DNA from: Leptospira venezuelensis
GTDB lineage: Bacteria; Spirochaetota; Leptospiria; Leptospirales; Leptospiraceae
Assembly: GCF_002150035.1 (NCBI RefSeq)
Contig: NZ_NETS01000007.1
Location: forward strand, 1 to 64,000
Length of the DNA stretch: 64,000 bases
Direction: 5' to 3'
Below are positions 27,745 to 40,259 of this stretch, in pieces. The position numbers and the translations under genes are program-made. Each line of letters starts with the position of its first letter. The first letter of the stretch is position 1. A model generated the notes under the pieces. The model did not search any database. It saw only the letters and a program-made list of their open reading frames with translations, and was not told where the DNA came from.

Positions 27745-27755
27745 TTAAGGGCAGC
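27736..27755. terminator. Small hairpin at convergent gene ends
   Basis: GCTGCC (27736-27741) and GGCAGC (27750-27755) pair across the stop of the DUF3095 gene. There is no T-run, so terminator function is uncertain. Confidence 0.3.
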
Positions 27756-27772
27756 AGGTTGATGAACGAGAC

Positions 27773-30880
<3,108 letters not shown>

Positions 30881-32141
30881 TGCCCATTACTCCTAAGATG
30901 TCTTTTTCGTTTGTGATATAAAGCAGATTCAGAAGGCTTTCTAAATGAGAGATTTGAGCATCCAGAACAGCGTGATGTGTCTCGTGTAGTTGATTTTCTA
31001 ACTCCAGATAACTGATGAGTAATATCCTTCCTCTTTTGAACTCCAAATCTGCAAAATTCAGATCTCTGTCGATCCGATCTAACTGTGTTAGATCATAAAG
31101 TTTCAGGTTTTGTTTAGATTGTTCGTAATCCAAGAATGCCTGATTAAAAGATGTTTGTATTAAGTTTTCCTGATATGTTAGCCTGTCTTGCTTTGACTTC
31201 ATATTAGTCTCTGCCGAGGCAACTTTGTTTTGGAATTGGTCCCAAACAGGAATTCGGAACTTCAATCCAAAATCGTAAAATCTGTTTGCAACCCCTGACT
31301 TATCTTCTCCGATTTGACTAGTGATAGAATAATCTGGATATTTTTCCAAGTTTGCCAATCTAAGTTCTGTTCTCGCCTTGTTCAATTCTCCTTTAGCAGC
31401 AAGAATGGAAGGATTTTGTGAAACTGCCTTTTTTTCTAATTCATTGCGATCGAACTTCACTCCAGTTTTGAAATAAGGAATTTTCAGATTGGGGATTGAT
31501 TCTTGTCTTAAATACAAGTTTAAAGATTCATAATCTTTAGCGGCTCCCAATTCAAGATCATTAAAATGTTTTCTGAGAGCCAAAATTTTGGTTTCAATGA
31601 TAAACAGATCCGTCTTGGCCTGAGGAGTGAAGAATGGTCTAGCTTTTATATAATTTTCTATCAAGGAAAGTCTTTTGAGTCTTTCTTTAACATGGTTCTT
31701 TTTATCCGCCGCCACAAGATAGCGATACGCAAATTTAATGGAACTGAGTCGGATGGAGTTATATGCTTCGATCTGTTGGATCTCTTTGATCTTGGAATCG
31801 TTATCCACCAAAAGTTGTTTGAGTTCCTTCCGGCCGGGAAAATACACAGGCTGTTCTATTTGAACGGCATATTCCGCTCCGGATTCGTCTGCTGCCTTTC
31901 TCTGACCATAATCGAAATAGACGGATGGGTTCTGGGTTTTGCCTTCCTGCCTTCTTTTATAGAAAAGACTTTCTAAGTCGGAATGGATCGCGGTTAGCAA
32001 AGGAGAATTTTTCTCCGCGATTGCCATGATAGAATTTAGATCTAATTCCTTTTGAGCATCATTCTCCGATGCTATTGCAGGAATGAAGAATATTCCACAG
32101 AAAGATAAAAATACGAGTGTATAACGAAAATGCACAATAAC

Positions 32142-32175
32142 CTCACATTATAAAAACAGAAAATTATAATGTGAG
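32142..32175 (-). promoter_or_regulatory. 12-bp inverted repeat before the metal-efflux pair
   Basis: CTCACATTATAA (32142-32153) and TTATAATGTGAG (32164-32175) are perfect arms with a 10-base spacer. As DNA it is an operator candidate. As RNA its 3-prime arm includes the GAGG ribosome site of the TolC gene, so it could control translation instead. Confidence 0.6.
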
Positions 32176-32177
32176 AT

Positions 32178-32537
32178 CTAAATTAGGATTCGGATAAATG
32201 AAAGGTGTGTAAGTGTTTCGGAGCTGGAAATTTTTTCGAATTCGATATGAAGAGTATGTAAAGATAAGATCTGGATTAGATCTTCAAAACTCATTCTAAA
32301 ATGTTCAAAAACTTGGATAGGAAAGGATAGAATCGAACGAGAGTCTTCCAGTTCTTTTTTTATAGAAACAAGATCCCAATCGCATACAGGACCGCTATCG
32401 CGGTTTTGATCCTGATGGCAGGGGGAAGTTTCGGAAGCACTTGCTTCGATCTCACAGAATGGTCCACAGTTAAATGCAGGCACGAGAATAGAAAGTAAGG
32501 CACAGGCCACCATGACTTTCAGGGATCTCGATTTCAT
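32178..32537 (-). CDS. Small cysteine- and histidine-containing exported protein
   Basis: 119 residues. The signal peptide ends LVPAFNC, a likely lipobox. Cysteines occur at CGPFC, SPCHQ and VCDW, followed by charged helices. It lies upstream of the metal-efflux pair in the same direction, 42 bases from the TolC start with the inverted repeat in between, so a periplasmic metal-related role is plausible but unproven. I do not recognise the family. Confidence 0.6.
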   Translation of the reverse strand: MKSRSLKVMVACALLSILVPAFNCGPFCEIEASASETSPCHQDQNRDSGPVCDWDLVSIKKELEDSRSILSFPIQVFEHFRMSFEDLIQILSLHTLHIEFEKISSSETLTHLSFIRILI

Positions 32538-32638
32538 TCTTCCAGAGTAACAGTTGCCTTAATAAAGTAAATTGAAAAAACTATGGATAGACCTTGACCT
32601 TGTTTTGAAGACTTGATTTTTCTCAAGAAGAGAAGGTC

Positions 32639-33139
32639 TTAGCGGGAAGGGGCCTTCTTCTTTTTTGCCGCGACTTTACGTTTGGTGGTTGTTTTTTTAA
32701 CAATACGTTTAACCACTTTTTTGCGAGCTGCTTTTTTCTTTGCGACTGCCTTCTTAGAGGATGATGAGACTTTTGATTTTGTAATCTTCTTCTTCGGAAC
32801 TGTTTTCTTTTTTAAAGAAGAAGCTTTGTTTGCTTCTGCCAATGATTTTCTGAACCAGAAAATAAGGTCTTCGTCATCTTCTAAAACTTCTTCGGGGACT
32901 TCCCAATAGGAAACTCTTACAAGTTTTCCGTCTTTGCCAGCATAGGTAAACGGTGACATTCCTGCGGATTCGTACTCTGCTTGGTTGGATTGTCCTACTC
33001 TGAAATACAAACGGTCTTTGATGACCATTGCGAAAATTTGAGCTCCGGAATAGACTCCGAAACCTCCGAACATATTTTTATAAGATAATGGACCGCAGAC
33101 TTTTAATCTATCTTGGACATGTGTAAGAAAAGAACTCAT
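32639..33139 (-). CDS. TfoX N-terminal-domain protein with lysine-rich histone-like tail
   Basis: About 166 residues from ATG 33139, which fits the family start; AGGAG lies 14 bases upstream. A GTG eight codons earlier (33163) is an alternative without a ribosome site. Residues 1-100 are TfoX-like (YKNMFGGFGVYSG, KDRLYFRVG, WEVPEEVLED). The final 60 residues are almost entirely Lys, Ala, Arg, Ser and Val in KKK/AKK repeats like a histone H1 or Hc1 tail. TfoX-domain proteins are linked to competence regulation, but this tail suggests non-specific DNA binding. Cytoplasmic. Confidence 0.8.
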   Translation of the reverse strand: MSSFLTHVQDRLKVCGPLSYKNMFGGFGVYSGAQIFAMVIKDRLYFRVGQSNQAEYESAGMSPFTYAGKDGKLVRVSYWEVPEEVLEDDEDLIFWFRKSLAEANKASSLKKKTVPKKKITKSKVSSSSKKAVAKKKAARKKVVKRIVKKTTTKRKVAAKKKKAPSR

Positions 33140-33194
33140 AAGCAGGGGATTGTCTCCTATCACAATAAATTGACAAGAAGAAAATCCGTTGTGA

Positions 33195-35462
33195 TTATAA
33201 AACTGCTTTTAATTTATCTAATACCTGTTCGCTCTTTTCAAATTTTCCAAAAGAAAGAACTTGGGTGGGGCAATTTACCACGCAGGCAGAACATCTGACA
33301 CATTGGACGCTGTCCATTGGTTTTCCCTTGTTTGCATAATTCATCACGTCTATACCTTGGTGGCAAACGGAAGTGCAAATATTACAAGAGATACATTTCT
33401 TTTTCTCTGAGAAGATCCTAAACTTACTGAACTTGGCATAGATATGCATGAGTGCAGAAAGTGGGCAAAACATTCTACACCATATCCTCCCAGAGAACAT
33501 AAAATAAGCCCCGACTCCTATAACTCCTCCAAGTCCAAGATCCACAATCAAATCGTAATATACTTTTACTGAATCTGCGCCATATTCCAAAGGCCAAAAA
33601 ATTTGTGCGGAACTTCCTATTAGTTTTGCAATTGTAAGGATCGCGGCTATGAGCAAGATCCATTGACCCGAATGTTCTAATTTATATGCCAATTTCCCGT
33701 GAGGCATTCTGTTCCTATATTCATCACCAAGGGTTTCCGCTAAACCACCACAAGAACAAATCCATCCACAATACGCACCTTTTCCATATTTATAGACTAG
33801 ATACGGTATAAGTGCAAAACTCATTAAAAATCCATAAACTAGCCAGAAAGTAGTGATCCCTCCGTCATAAAGAACTCCCATATTCAAGGGCCAGGCAAGA
33901 ATGAATCCATATGCTTTCCAATAAGCACCATTTGGGAAAACTTGAGTGAGAAGGAATCCATTAGAAGGTCCTAATAATCCTTTATCTCCCAAAAAAGGAA
34001 GAATGATCTCAGGTAATAAGAAGAGCGGAAAAATCTGAATTAGTATCAGAGTTGTTGTCTGTAATTTTATGTATTGAGTGGGTCTTACCCACATTCTTCT
34101 GATCCCGAAAAATAGTATGGTCGTGGAATAGAGAACAGTATAGTGAAAGTTTGGATATTTTCCGAATAAATAAAATCCCAGGTATTTTGCACATAAATAG
34201 ACCGAAGAGAAGTAAATTGCTGCGGAAAGTAAATAAAGATTTTTGAATGTTTTCCATCTCCAATAGGAGAAAGTTTCTTTGGAAAATAAAAATCGAATGG
34301 AAGAAAGAGCAAATACAATCCCAGAGGCTAATGCTACCCAAGAATACCAATAAGAAGCATAGAAGGATGCCTTTCCGAAGTATAAGAATAATGCAAAAGA
34401 GAATAAAGAAACAAATCCAAGGATTTCTTTGGAATTGAATGAATTCCTGATTTTTATTCCTAATTTTTTCAAAAAAGAAATTGGTGCCTCCGAACCAATC
34501 AATACTATAGAAGAATCTATTTTTTCTTTTTTCGATTTAGATCCTTGTTTCAGGGAAACTTGTTTAGATTCGAATTTTTCAGGAGAAGAATTCGGTAAAA
34601 AATGGATCTTATTTTCTTGGACCGCTTTCTTGAATTTACGTTTGTTCTCTTCTTTTGGTCTGGAAATTTCAGACTCTCTATAAGATAGAGTAACGGAAGA
34701 AGAAACATCTACCAAGGTTAAGGCGGCTTCTATAGCGCTGTCTCCTCCTCCCACCACTAATATGTTTTGTCCTTGGAAGTCTTGCGGATCGATTAATCTA
34801 TGAAAAACATTTTCATGACCTTCTCCCGGGATTCCCAAACGTCTACTATCTCCTGATTTCCCGATCGCAAGTAAAACATAAGAAGAATTGAATTTTTTAC
34901 CTGATTCAGTCTGGATTGTAAATCCAGATTCAGGTCCTTTTGAAGGAAGAATTGATTCTACCTTCTCCCCATTAAGTATTGGGAGTTTATGGTTTTTTAA
35001 TACTGATTCCAGCAACTCCAAAAGATCTTCCTTAGTTGTGTCTTTGATCTGGATGGGAGAATCAACTTCCAGATCGGAGGGTTCTGCAAAGATTGGTTTT
35101 CCTTTGGGATAACTTGTGATCGTATGAAATGGCTGGTTTGCCTCTAAGATAAGAAAATCCAGACCATTCTTCTTAGCCTCGATTCCTGCAGCAACTCCTG
35201 AAGGTCCTGCGCCTACTATCAAAACATCAAGGTTGCCCTTGGCTTTCTTTTTAGGTTTTTGTAGAATATTACGGATGGCAGAAATACCACTTTGGACAGA
35301 ATATTTTAAAAGTGGGATACCGGTTAGATCGCCGGAGATATAAATACCAGGAATGGAGCTCTCAAATTCCGAATTCGTTTCAGGATATTTTTCGGCATCA
35401 CCTTGAGGAGCGTTGTTATTTAACCAATCAAAATATTTTGGAACGAAGGATAATAGGCTCAT
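33195..35462 (-). CDS. Circularly permuted FAD/NADP oxidoreductase fused to a polyferredoxin membrane protein
   Basis: About 755 residues from ATG 35462; a longer frame reaches TTG 35540. The FAD-pyrophosphate motif GIYISGDLTG (39-48) is at the N-terminus, ahead of the FAD Rossmann GAGPSG (84-89) and an NAD(P) Rossmann (VVGGGDSAIEAAL). Usually that motif comes last, so the fold is permuted. About eight membrane helices follow. A NapH/FixG-like end then carries CGWICSCGG and two 4Fe-4S sites (CISCNICTSVCHQ and CVRCSACVVNCP). It should carry electrons from NAD(P)H across or along the membrane to an unknown acceptor. It is divergent from the gene at 35526. Confidence 0.82.
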   Translation of the reverse strand: MSLLSFVPKYFDWLNNNAPQGDAEKYPETNSEFESSIPGIYISGDLTGIPLLKYSVQSGISAIRNILQKPKKKAKGNLDVLIVGAGPSGVAAGIEAKKNGLDFLILEANQPFHTITSYPKGKPIFAEPSDLEVDSPIQIKDTTKEDLLELLESVLKNHKLPILNGEKVESILPSKGPESGFTIQTESGKKFNSSYVLLAIGKSGDSRRLGIPGEGHENVFHRLIDPQDFQGQNILVVGGGDSAIEAALTLVDVSSSVTLSYRESEISRPKEENKRKFKKAVQENKIHFLPNSSPEKFESKQVSLKQGSKSKKEKIDSSIVLIGSEAPISFLKKLGIKIRNSFNSKEILGFVSLFSFALFLYFGKASFYASYWYSWVALASGIVFALSSIRFLFSKETFSYWRWKTFKNLYLLSAAIYFSSVYLCAKYLGFYLFGKYPNFHYTVLYSTTILFFGIRRMWVRPTQYIKLQTTTLILIQIFPLFLLPEIILPFLGDKGLLGPSNGFLLTQVFPNGAYWKAYGFILAWPLNMGVLYDGGITTFWLVYGFLMSFALIPYLVYKYGKGAYCGWICSCGGLAETLGDEYRNRMPHGKLAYKLEHSGQWILLIAAILTIAKLIGSSAQIFWPLEYGADSVKVYYDLIVDLGLGGVIGVGAYFMFSGRIWCRMFCPLSALMHIYAKFSKFRIFSEKKKCISCNICTSVCHQGIDVMNYANKGKPMDSVQCVRCSACVVNCPTQVLSFGKFEKSEQVLDKLKAVL

Positions 35463-35525
35463 AACTATTACAGATGTTAAGAAATCGACTTGCCCGTTCT
35501 GATCTAAAAAGAAAATTCCTGATAG

Positions 35526-37166
35526 GTGGATTTTTTGCAAGGACTCAATACAAAAAACCGATATTTCTTTTTTGCCATAGCGGCCCTTGGTCTTGCCGGA
35601 TTCTGCATCTCTTTAGGAAGAGTGGCAGTCGATCCAAGACTCGCTGATTTCTTTTATAACTCTGATTCTCTTTTTTTTTCAGTAATTTACCAGGAACTTT
35701 TTCTAAAACCCGGAGCAAACTTTTTAATATCCTTAGATGGTTTTGGTTGGACTCCCGCCCTATATTTTTTCCCAGATTTAGTCCAGTATTTTGGACTTAG
35801 AACCATTTTCTTGTTACTAAAGAATAACGGCTGGGAATTGACCCATTTAACTTACTCTGCATTTCAGTGGACCTTTCTTCTGTTTGGGATTATATTCCTT
35901 TTGAAGAAGATAACGAAAGAAAAAATTTCTTATGAGATATTGAGCCTAATTTTGGCTTTCGGTTTTTTGACCGGAGTCATATTAATTTTATTTAAACAAG
36001 ATCTGTTTGTTTTTTTACCCGGATTTCATGGCGGGAATTTGGCGGTTTTATGTTGGGCCTGGGGATTTTTCTACCAATGGGAAGAATATAATTCTAAAAA
36101 ACATTTTATTTTAGTCACTGGAGTTGTGTTTCTATTTTCTTTAAGTGATCTGCTTTTTATTCCATACTTTCTAATTCCTTCATTAGGTTTGCATCTTTTG
36201 GATTGGGTAATTAACGGAAGGTCCGTCCATCGACTCCAAAAAATTGCTTACACTTACTTTCCTGTGGTTCTTGGAATAGTAATATCCAGGATTGTTTTTC
36301 AAATTTTACGCAAGAGCAGTTTTGTGTTTTTTCCTGGAACTGCTGCACCTAAAAAATTAGGAGATGCAGTTGCTAGTTGGAGATGGGAAAATTTCTCCGA
36401 TCCATTTTTACATTTATGTAGAGAGAATTGGATCTATCTAACTTTAATCATTCTCTTTTTTGGTATCCTGAAATTGTTAACCAAGAAAGAAGAAAAAGCA
36501 ACTTTGCAGGAACCGATTCATCTTTTCTTCATCCTTGGGATTATCGTTCCTATTGTTTTTTTGTTATATGGATTTATTTTTGGATTAACAGGACAATCTG
36601 GTATTCACGGAATAGACCGCTATTTCGGAGAAATCCTTCTTGGGTTTTTAGGAATTGGGGCAGTTAGTATTTTAAGAATTACAAATATTCCAATAGCAAA
36701 GTTTGCATTGGGCTGTGTATTTTCTCTTGGGATTCTTGTCGGGATTTATTCTTCTTATTCTAAAGGCCTTGGGTTATCACATTATCCAGAAAAAGTGGCT
36801 TGTATAGACGAACTTGCAGATAAACATCATTGGAAGAGGGGAATTGCCAGTTTTTGGTATGTAAGACCGATTCGGATTTTCTCCAAAAAGAAATTGGAGC
36901 CTGACGATTATCTAAACGATCTAATGTTATTCTATTGGCAGAATAATTTAAGCTGGTTCGAAAGAGAGAATCCACCTTATACTTTTGCGATTATAGATGA
37001 TGTGGATGAAAAGATTGTAAGGAAAAAATTAGGAGAACCGATTTCAATTTCATATTGTAATAAAACCCCAATCTATTCTTTTACAAATCCGGACAAGAGT
37101 TTGGAATTTGTAAAAGAAAATCGAGGTAAGATCGATATCTGGAAATTTTCTACAAATCGATATTAA
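35526..37166 (+). CDS. Multi-pass membrane protein of unknown function
   Basis: 546 residues starting at GTG 35526 (TTG 35535 is an alternative). About ten membrane helices are followed by a 110-residue soluble C-terminus (FERENPPYTFAIIDDVDEK). The early Asp-rich loop (RVAVDPRLADFFYNSDS) before a long membrane block resembles GT-C fold glycosyltransferases or their relatives, but no family is recognised. It converges on the PaiB-like gene with a 4-base overlap. Confidence 0.65.
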   Translation: MDFLQGLNTKNRYFFFAIAALGLAGFCISLGRVAVDPRLADFFYNSDSLFFSVIYQELFLKPGANFLISLDGFGWTPALYFFPDLVQYFGLRTIFLLLKNNGWELTHLTYSAFQWTFLLFGIIFLLKKITKEKISYEILSLILAFGFLTGVILILFKQDLFVFLPGFHGGNLAVLCWAWGFFYQWEEYNSKKHFILVTGVVFLFSLSDLLFIPYFLIPSLGLHLLDWVINGRSVHRLQKIAYTYFPVVLGIVISRIVFQILRKSSFVFFPGTAAPKKLGDAVASWRWENFSDPFLHLCRENWIYLTLIILFFGILKLLTKKEEKATLQEPIHLFFILGIIVPIVFLLYGFIFGLTGQSGIHGIDRYFGEILLGFLGIGAVSILRITNIPIAKFALGCVFSLGILVGIYSSYSKGLGLSHYPEKVACIDELADKHHWKRGIASFWYVRPIRIFSKKKLEPDDYLNDLMLFYWQNNLSWFERENPPYTFAIIDDVDEKIVRKKLGEPISISYCNKTPIYSFTNPDKSLEFVKENRGKIDIWKFSTNRY

Positions 37167-37774
37167 GATTTCTGGATATTGTTTATCCTTCTCATCCATT
37201 CTGCCAATTTGCGATCTTCGTCTTGTTTAGAAAGTTCCAGAGTATCTATTACTCTTTTTCTCCTTTCTAAAGAATGATTTTGGCTAAGTTTTAATTTTGC
37301 TTCGTAACTTAGATTATAGATCTCAAATCCTTTTATTTTCCCTAAAAGAGAATTTCTGATCTCTGGTTTCGGAGATTGGTAGTTGTATCCGGAATTTTCT
37401 GATTCGAAATATTGAATAGAATCTTGTAAAACTTTTTCGGTTTGATCCCTATCTAAAAGCCGCAATGTGCCTTTTACATGTACTGAGATATAATTCCATG
37501 TAGGAACAGTTTGCTCCGACTCGTACCAGCTGGGTGATATATAAGCATGTGGGCCGTGAAACACACTTAAAACTTTTGATTTCTCTTGTAAGAGCGGATT
37601 CCCGGAGGCCATATGGCCGATCAAGCTGGATTTGTCTTTGGAGAGAAGGAGAGGGAGGTGAGTCGCTTCTAATCCTTCTCCGTTTGTTGAGATCAAAACG
37701 GCAAACGGATATTTGCCGATGATCTCATGAATTATATCAAAATTTTCTAATTTAAAATGTTCCGGAGTATACAT
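37163..37774 (-). CDS. PaiB-type FMN-binding protein
   Basis: 203 residues. MYTPEHF at the start, HMASGNPL, FHGPHAYISPSWY and PTWNY are the standard landmarks of PaiB/FMN-binding split-barrel proteins. The name comes from a Bacillus negative regulator of sporulation and protease genes, but the family binds a flavin and members may be enzymes. The start overlaps the stop of the sugar dehydrogenase gene (TAATG), so the pair is an operon. Confidence 0.9.
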   Translation of the reverse strand: MYTPEHFKLENFDIIHEIIGKYPFAVLISTNGEGLEATHLPLLLSKDKSSLIGHMASGNPLLQEKSKVLSVFHGPHAYISPSWYESEQTVPTWNYISVHVKGTLRLLDRDQTEKVLQDSIQYFESENSGYNYQSPKPEIRNSLLGKIKGFEIYNLSYEAKLKLSQNHSLERRKRVIDTLELSKQDEDRKLAEWMRRINNIQKS

Positions 37775-39030
37775 TATTTACCAGGATCAATCCTAAGTAT
37801 TTGTCCTGCTCCGAAGTCCGCTATATAGACGGAACCTCTTGCATCTTTTCCGAAACTAGAAATTAATACGGGCCATTTACCGAGAGAGTATGCCTCTTTT
37901 ACTGGGCTTCCGTGTTTAGGAAGGTCAATTGCCCAAATTCTTCCGGATACAAAGTCTCCGAAAACATATTTACCATGAAGATCTCCAATACGATCGTTAG
38001 TTACCACATAACCGCCGGTAATGGAACTTCCGTCTTCTCTTCCATATTCATAAACTGGATCTGTTAATCCCTTTTTATCGCAGTCTGTTTTAGGCTCGAA
38101 ACAATGAGTAGCTTCCATTTTGTTCCAACCGTAGTTTTTTCCTGCTTCTACTATATCAATTTCTTCGAATAGATCTTGTCCTACATCAGCGATGATTAAT
38201 CTTCCGGAAGGATCGAAAGAATATCTCCAAGGGTTCCTGAAACCATAAGCGAATGTTTCTGGTTTGAAAGAAGGTTCTTTTAAAAAAGGATTATCTTTTG
38301 GAACGGAATATTCTTTACCTGGATCTTTAGAATTCACATCTACTCTTAACACGGAGCCCAAGAATGTGGAAGGATTTTGTCCGTTCCCTTTCGGGTCACC
38401 CATCCATCCTCCATCTCCCCAGGCGATGTATAACATTCCGTCTTTTCCGAATGCCAATTGCCCTGCGTTATGATTTCCGTAAGGTTGTTTAACCTCCATC
38501 AAGATCCTTTCTTTAGAAAGTTTCGCTTTTTTAGGATCTTTAGGAAGATCTATGGTCCATTCTGAAACTCTACTGGTTTCTCCATTTTTCTTTGCAACAT
38601 AGTTCAAATAAAGAAGAGGTTTTTCTGGAAATTCTGGATGTAATACTACACCTAAGAGTCCTTGTTCCGAGTCAGTTGAAATACCATCAAGTTTTATTAA
38701 TATACCTGAAGTTCCGTCTTTTGGGTCCAGCCATTTTAATGCTCCTGTTTTTTCCGCTACCAAGAAGATATCCGGACCAGGGATCATAAGCAGATCTACA
38801 GGTTGTTCAAATCCTTTTCCGATCGTAGTAAGGCTGATATTGATCTTCTTTCTTTTTTCGTCATTTTGATTGAATACTGCAACCAGGCCGGATTCTTTTC
38901 CTTCTGCCTTATATTTTGCCATATCATCTACATTGGCTACCAATAGGCGTCGTATATCGTCACAGGAGATGCTAAAGAATATTAGAGAAATCGCCGGGAT
39001 TAGAAAGGATCTATAGAAGGAAAGTTTCAT
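37774..39030 (-). CDS. PQQ-type glucose/sorbosone dehydrogenase lipoprotein
   Basis: 418 residues. The signal peptide ends FFSISC (lipobox). The rest matches soluble sugar dehydrogenase beta-propellers: EQGLLGVVLHPEF, YGNHNAGQLAFGKDGMLYIAWGDGG, TFAYGFRNPWRYSFDP and IVEAGKNYGWN. Members use PQQ and calcium to oxidise sugars, usually in the periplasm. No PQQ biosynthesis genes are seen here, so the cofactor state is unknown. Confidence 0.88.
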   Translation of the reverse strand: MKLSFYRSFLIPAISLIFFSISCDDIRRLLVANVDDMAKYKAEGKESGLVAVFNQNDEKRKKINISLTTIGKGFEQPVDLLMIPGPDIFLVAEKTGALKWLDPKDGTSGILIKLDGISTDSEQGLLGVVLHPEFPEKPLLYLNYVAKKNGETSRVSEWTIDLPKDPKKAKLSKERILMEVKQPYGNHNAGQLAFGKDGMLYIAWGDGGWMGDPKGNGQNPSTFLGSVLRVDVNSKDPGKEYSVPKDNPFLKEPSFKPETFAYGFRNPWRYSFDPSGRLIIADVGQDLFEEIDIVEAGKNYGWNKMEATHCFEPKTDCDKKGLTDPVYEYGREDGSSITGGYVVTNDRIGDLHGKYVFGDFVSGRIWAIDLPKHGSPVKEAYSLGKWPVLISSFGKDARGSVYIADFGAGQILRIDPGK

Positions 39031-39104
39031 GATCCGAATTCTTTCTTCGAATCAGATTAGATCCAGCCTTTTTTATCAGACCTCAATCCGACTGAGATCT
39101 CCAA

Positions 39105-40259
39105 TTAGCCGTTGGAACCGTTCCAAACCGAAACTTTTATTTCTTCAGATTTGAATTTTTGAATCGTTATTTCAGATGGTAGCTTGCCGAATACATGAGT
39201 GGTTGGATTTACATAATCCATAAAGAGTTCGTAACGAAAAATATCCGTTTCTTTTTCATATTGAAATGTGAATTGTTTTTTACTTTTTCTAGAGTTGTGT
39301 TTGGGAGGAAGAAACACATCATCTTTCGAAAGATATTTTACCGCGTCAGACGATTTAGCATAAAGATTATCTTCATATGTTTTTCCCAATTTCCATTCTT
39401 GGAGAAAAGCTCCTTCTTTAGTTAGGATGCGAAACCTCAAGGACCTAAAAAGGTCTCCTGTGGGAAAGGAGTGGGCAATTCCATTTGCGAAAATAGAAAC
39501 TATATATGTAAATTTAGAATTTCTTTCTATATTTACCGTAAAAGAGCCCTCCAATTTTTTATGGCTATGTCCACCAGGAAAAGTATGAGATTTCGAAGTG
39601 TTCGGGAGAAGATGACAAGATTGGCAATTTTTTTTGCCGTACCACTCGGATTGTTTCCATTCTTCCAAAGTATTTTGCATGGGAGTCTTTGAATAAGAAA
39701 CGAAATCTTTCTTTTTCGAAATGGAGTCTTTGTCTGGAAAATTGAATTGGTGGCAGTTCCCGCAAAATTCCTCGGAGGCTAATAGTTCTGTTTGTTTATA
39801 CTCATGAACCTTTTCGGTTTGTGTAGGCAAATTGCTAACGAGTATTTTGCCTTCTCTTACATGGCATGTTATACAGGACACTCCATCCTCGGATTGGAGT
39901 CGTTGGTTTGGATCCTTAGGATCTGAGTTTGCTTGTAGAAAGGGAGCGTGGCAATTTAGACACCAACTCATCGGCTCTTTTTCATGACTTTGTTTGTATA
40001 ATGGATTTGTAAAAGCTTGGCTATGTCTTGAAGTTTTCCAATTTTCGAAAATCGCTTTATGACAGGTCCCGCAGTCGGAACTTTTTTCTAGTAGGTTGCC
40101 ATTTTTAGAATTTCGGGCTGAGTCGGAGTCTAAATCGAAATAAATCGGATAAACTCCATTCGAAAAACGTAAAGTCTCTAAATCATTTTTCTTCTTGCAT
40201 CCGAAAAAAAGGCTAAATACAAAAATATAAAGAAAAAGGAATTCGAACCTATTTGACAA
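39105..40259 (-). CDS. Five-haem cytochrome c lipoprotein
   Basis: 384 residues from TTG 40259, overlapping the upstream gene by 11 bases. A lipobox (LFFGC) is followed by five haem motifs: CGTCH, CLNCH, CITCH, CGNCH and CQSCH. Spacing and length resemble cytochrome c554-like electron carriers. The C-terminal 150 residues are beta-rich with no haem. It is exported and haem-loaded outside the cytoplasm. It is probably co-transcribed with the SH3 lipoprotein; the partner reductase is unknown. Confidence 0.85.
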   Translation of the reverse strand: MSNRFEFLFLYIFVFSLFFGCKKKNDLETLRFSNGVYPIYFDLDSDSARNSKNGNLLEKSSDCGTCHKAIFENWKTSRHSQAFTNPLYKQSHEKEPMSWCLNCHAPFLQANSDPKDPNQRLQSEDGVSCITCHVREGKILVSNLPTQTEKVHEYKQTELLASEEFCGNCHQFNFPDKDSISKKKDFVSYSKTPMQNTLEEWKQSEWYGKKNCQSCHLLPNTSKSHTFPGGHSHKKLEGSFTVNIERNSKFTYIVSIFANGIAHSFPTGDLFRSLRFRILTKEGAFLQEWKLGKTYEDNLYAKSSDAVKYLSKDDVFLPPKHNSRKSKKQFTFQYEKETDIFRYELFMDYVNPTTHVFGKLPSEITIQKFKSEEIKVSVWNGSNG

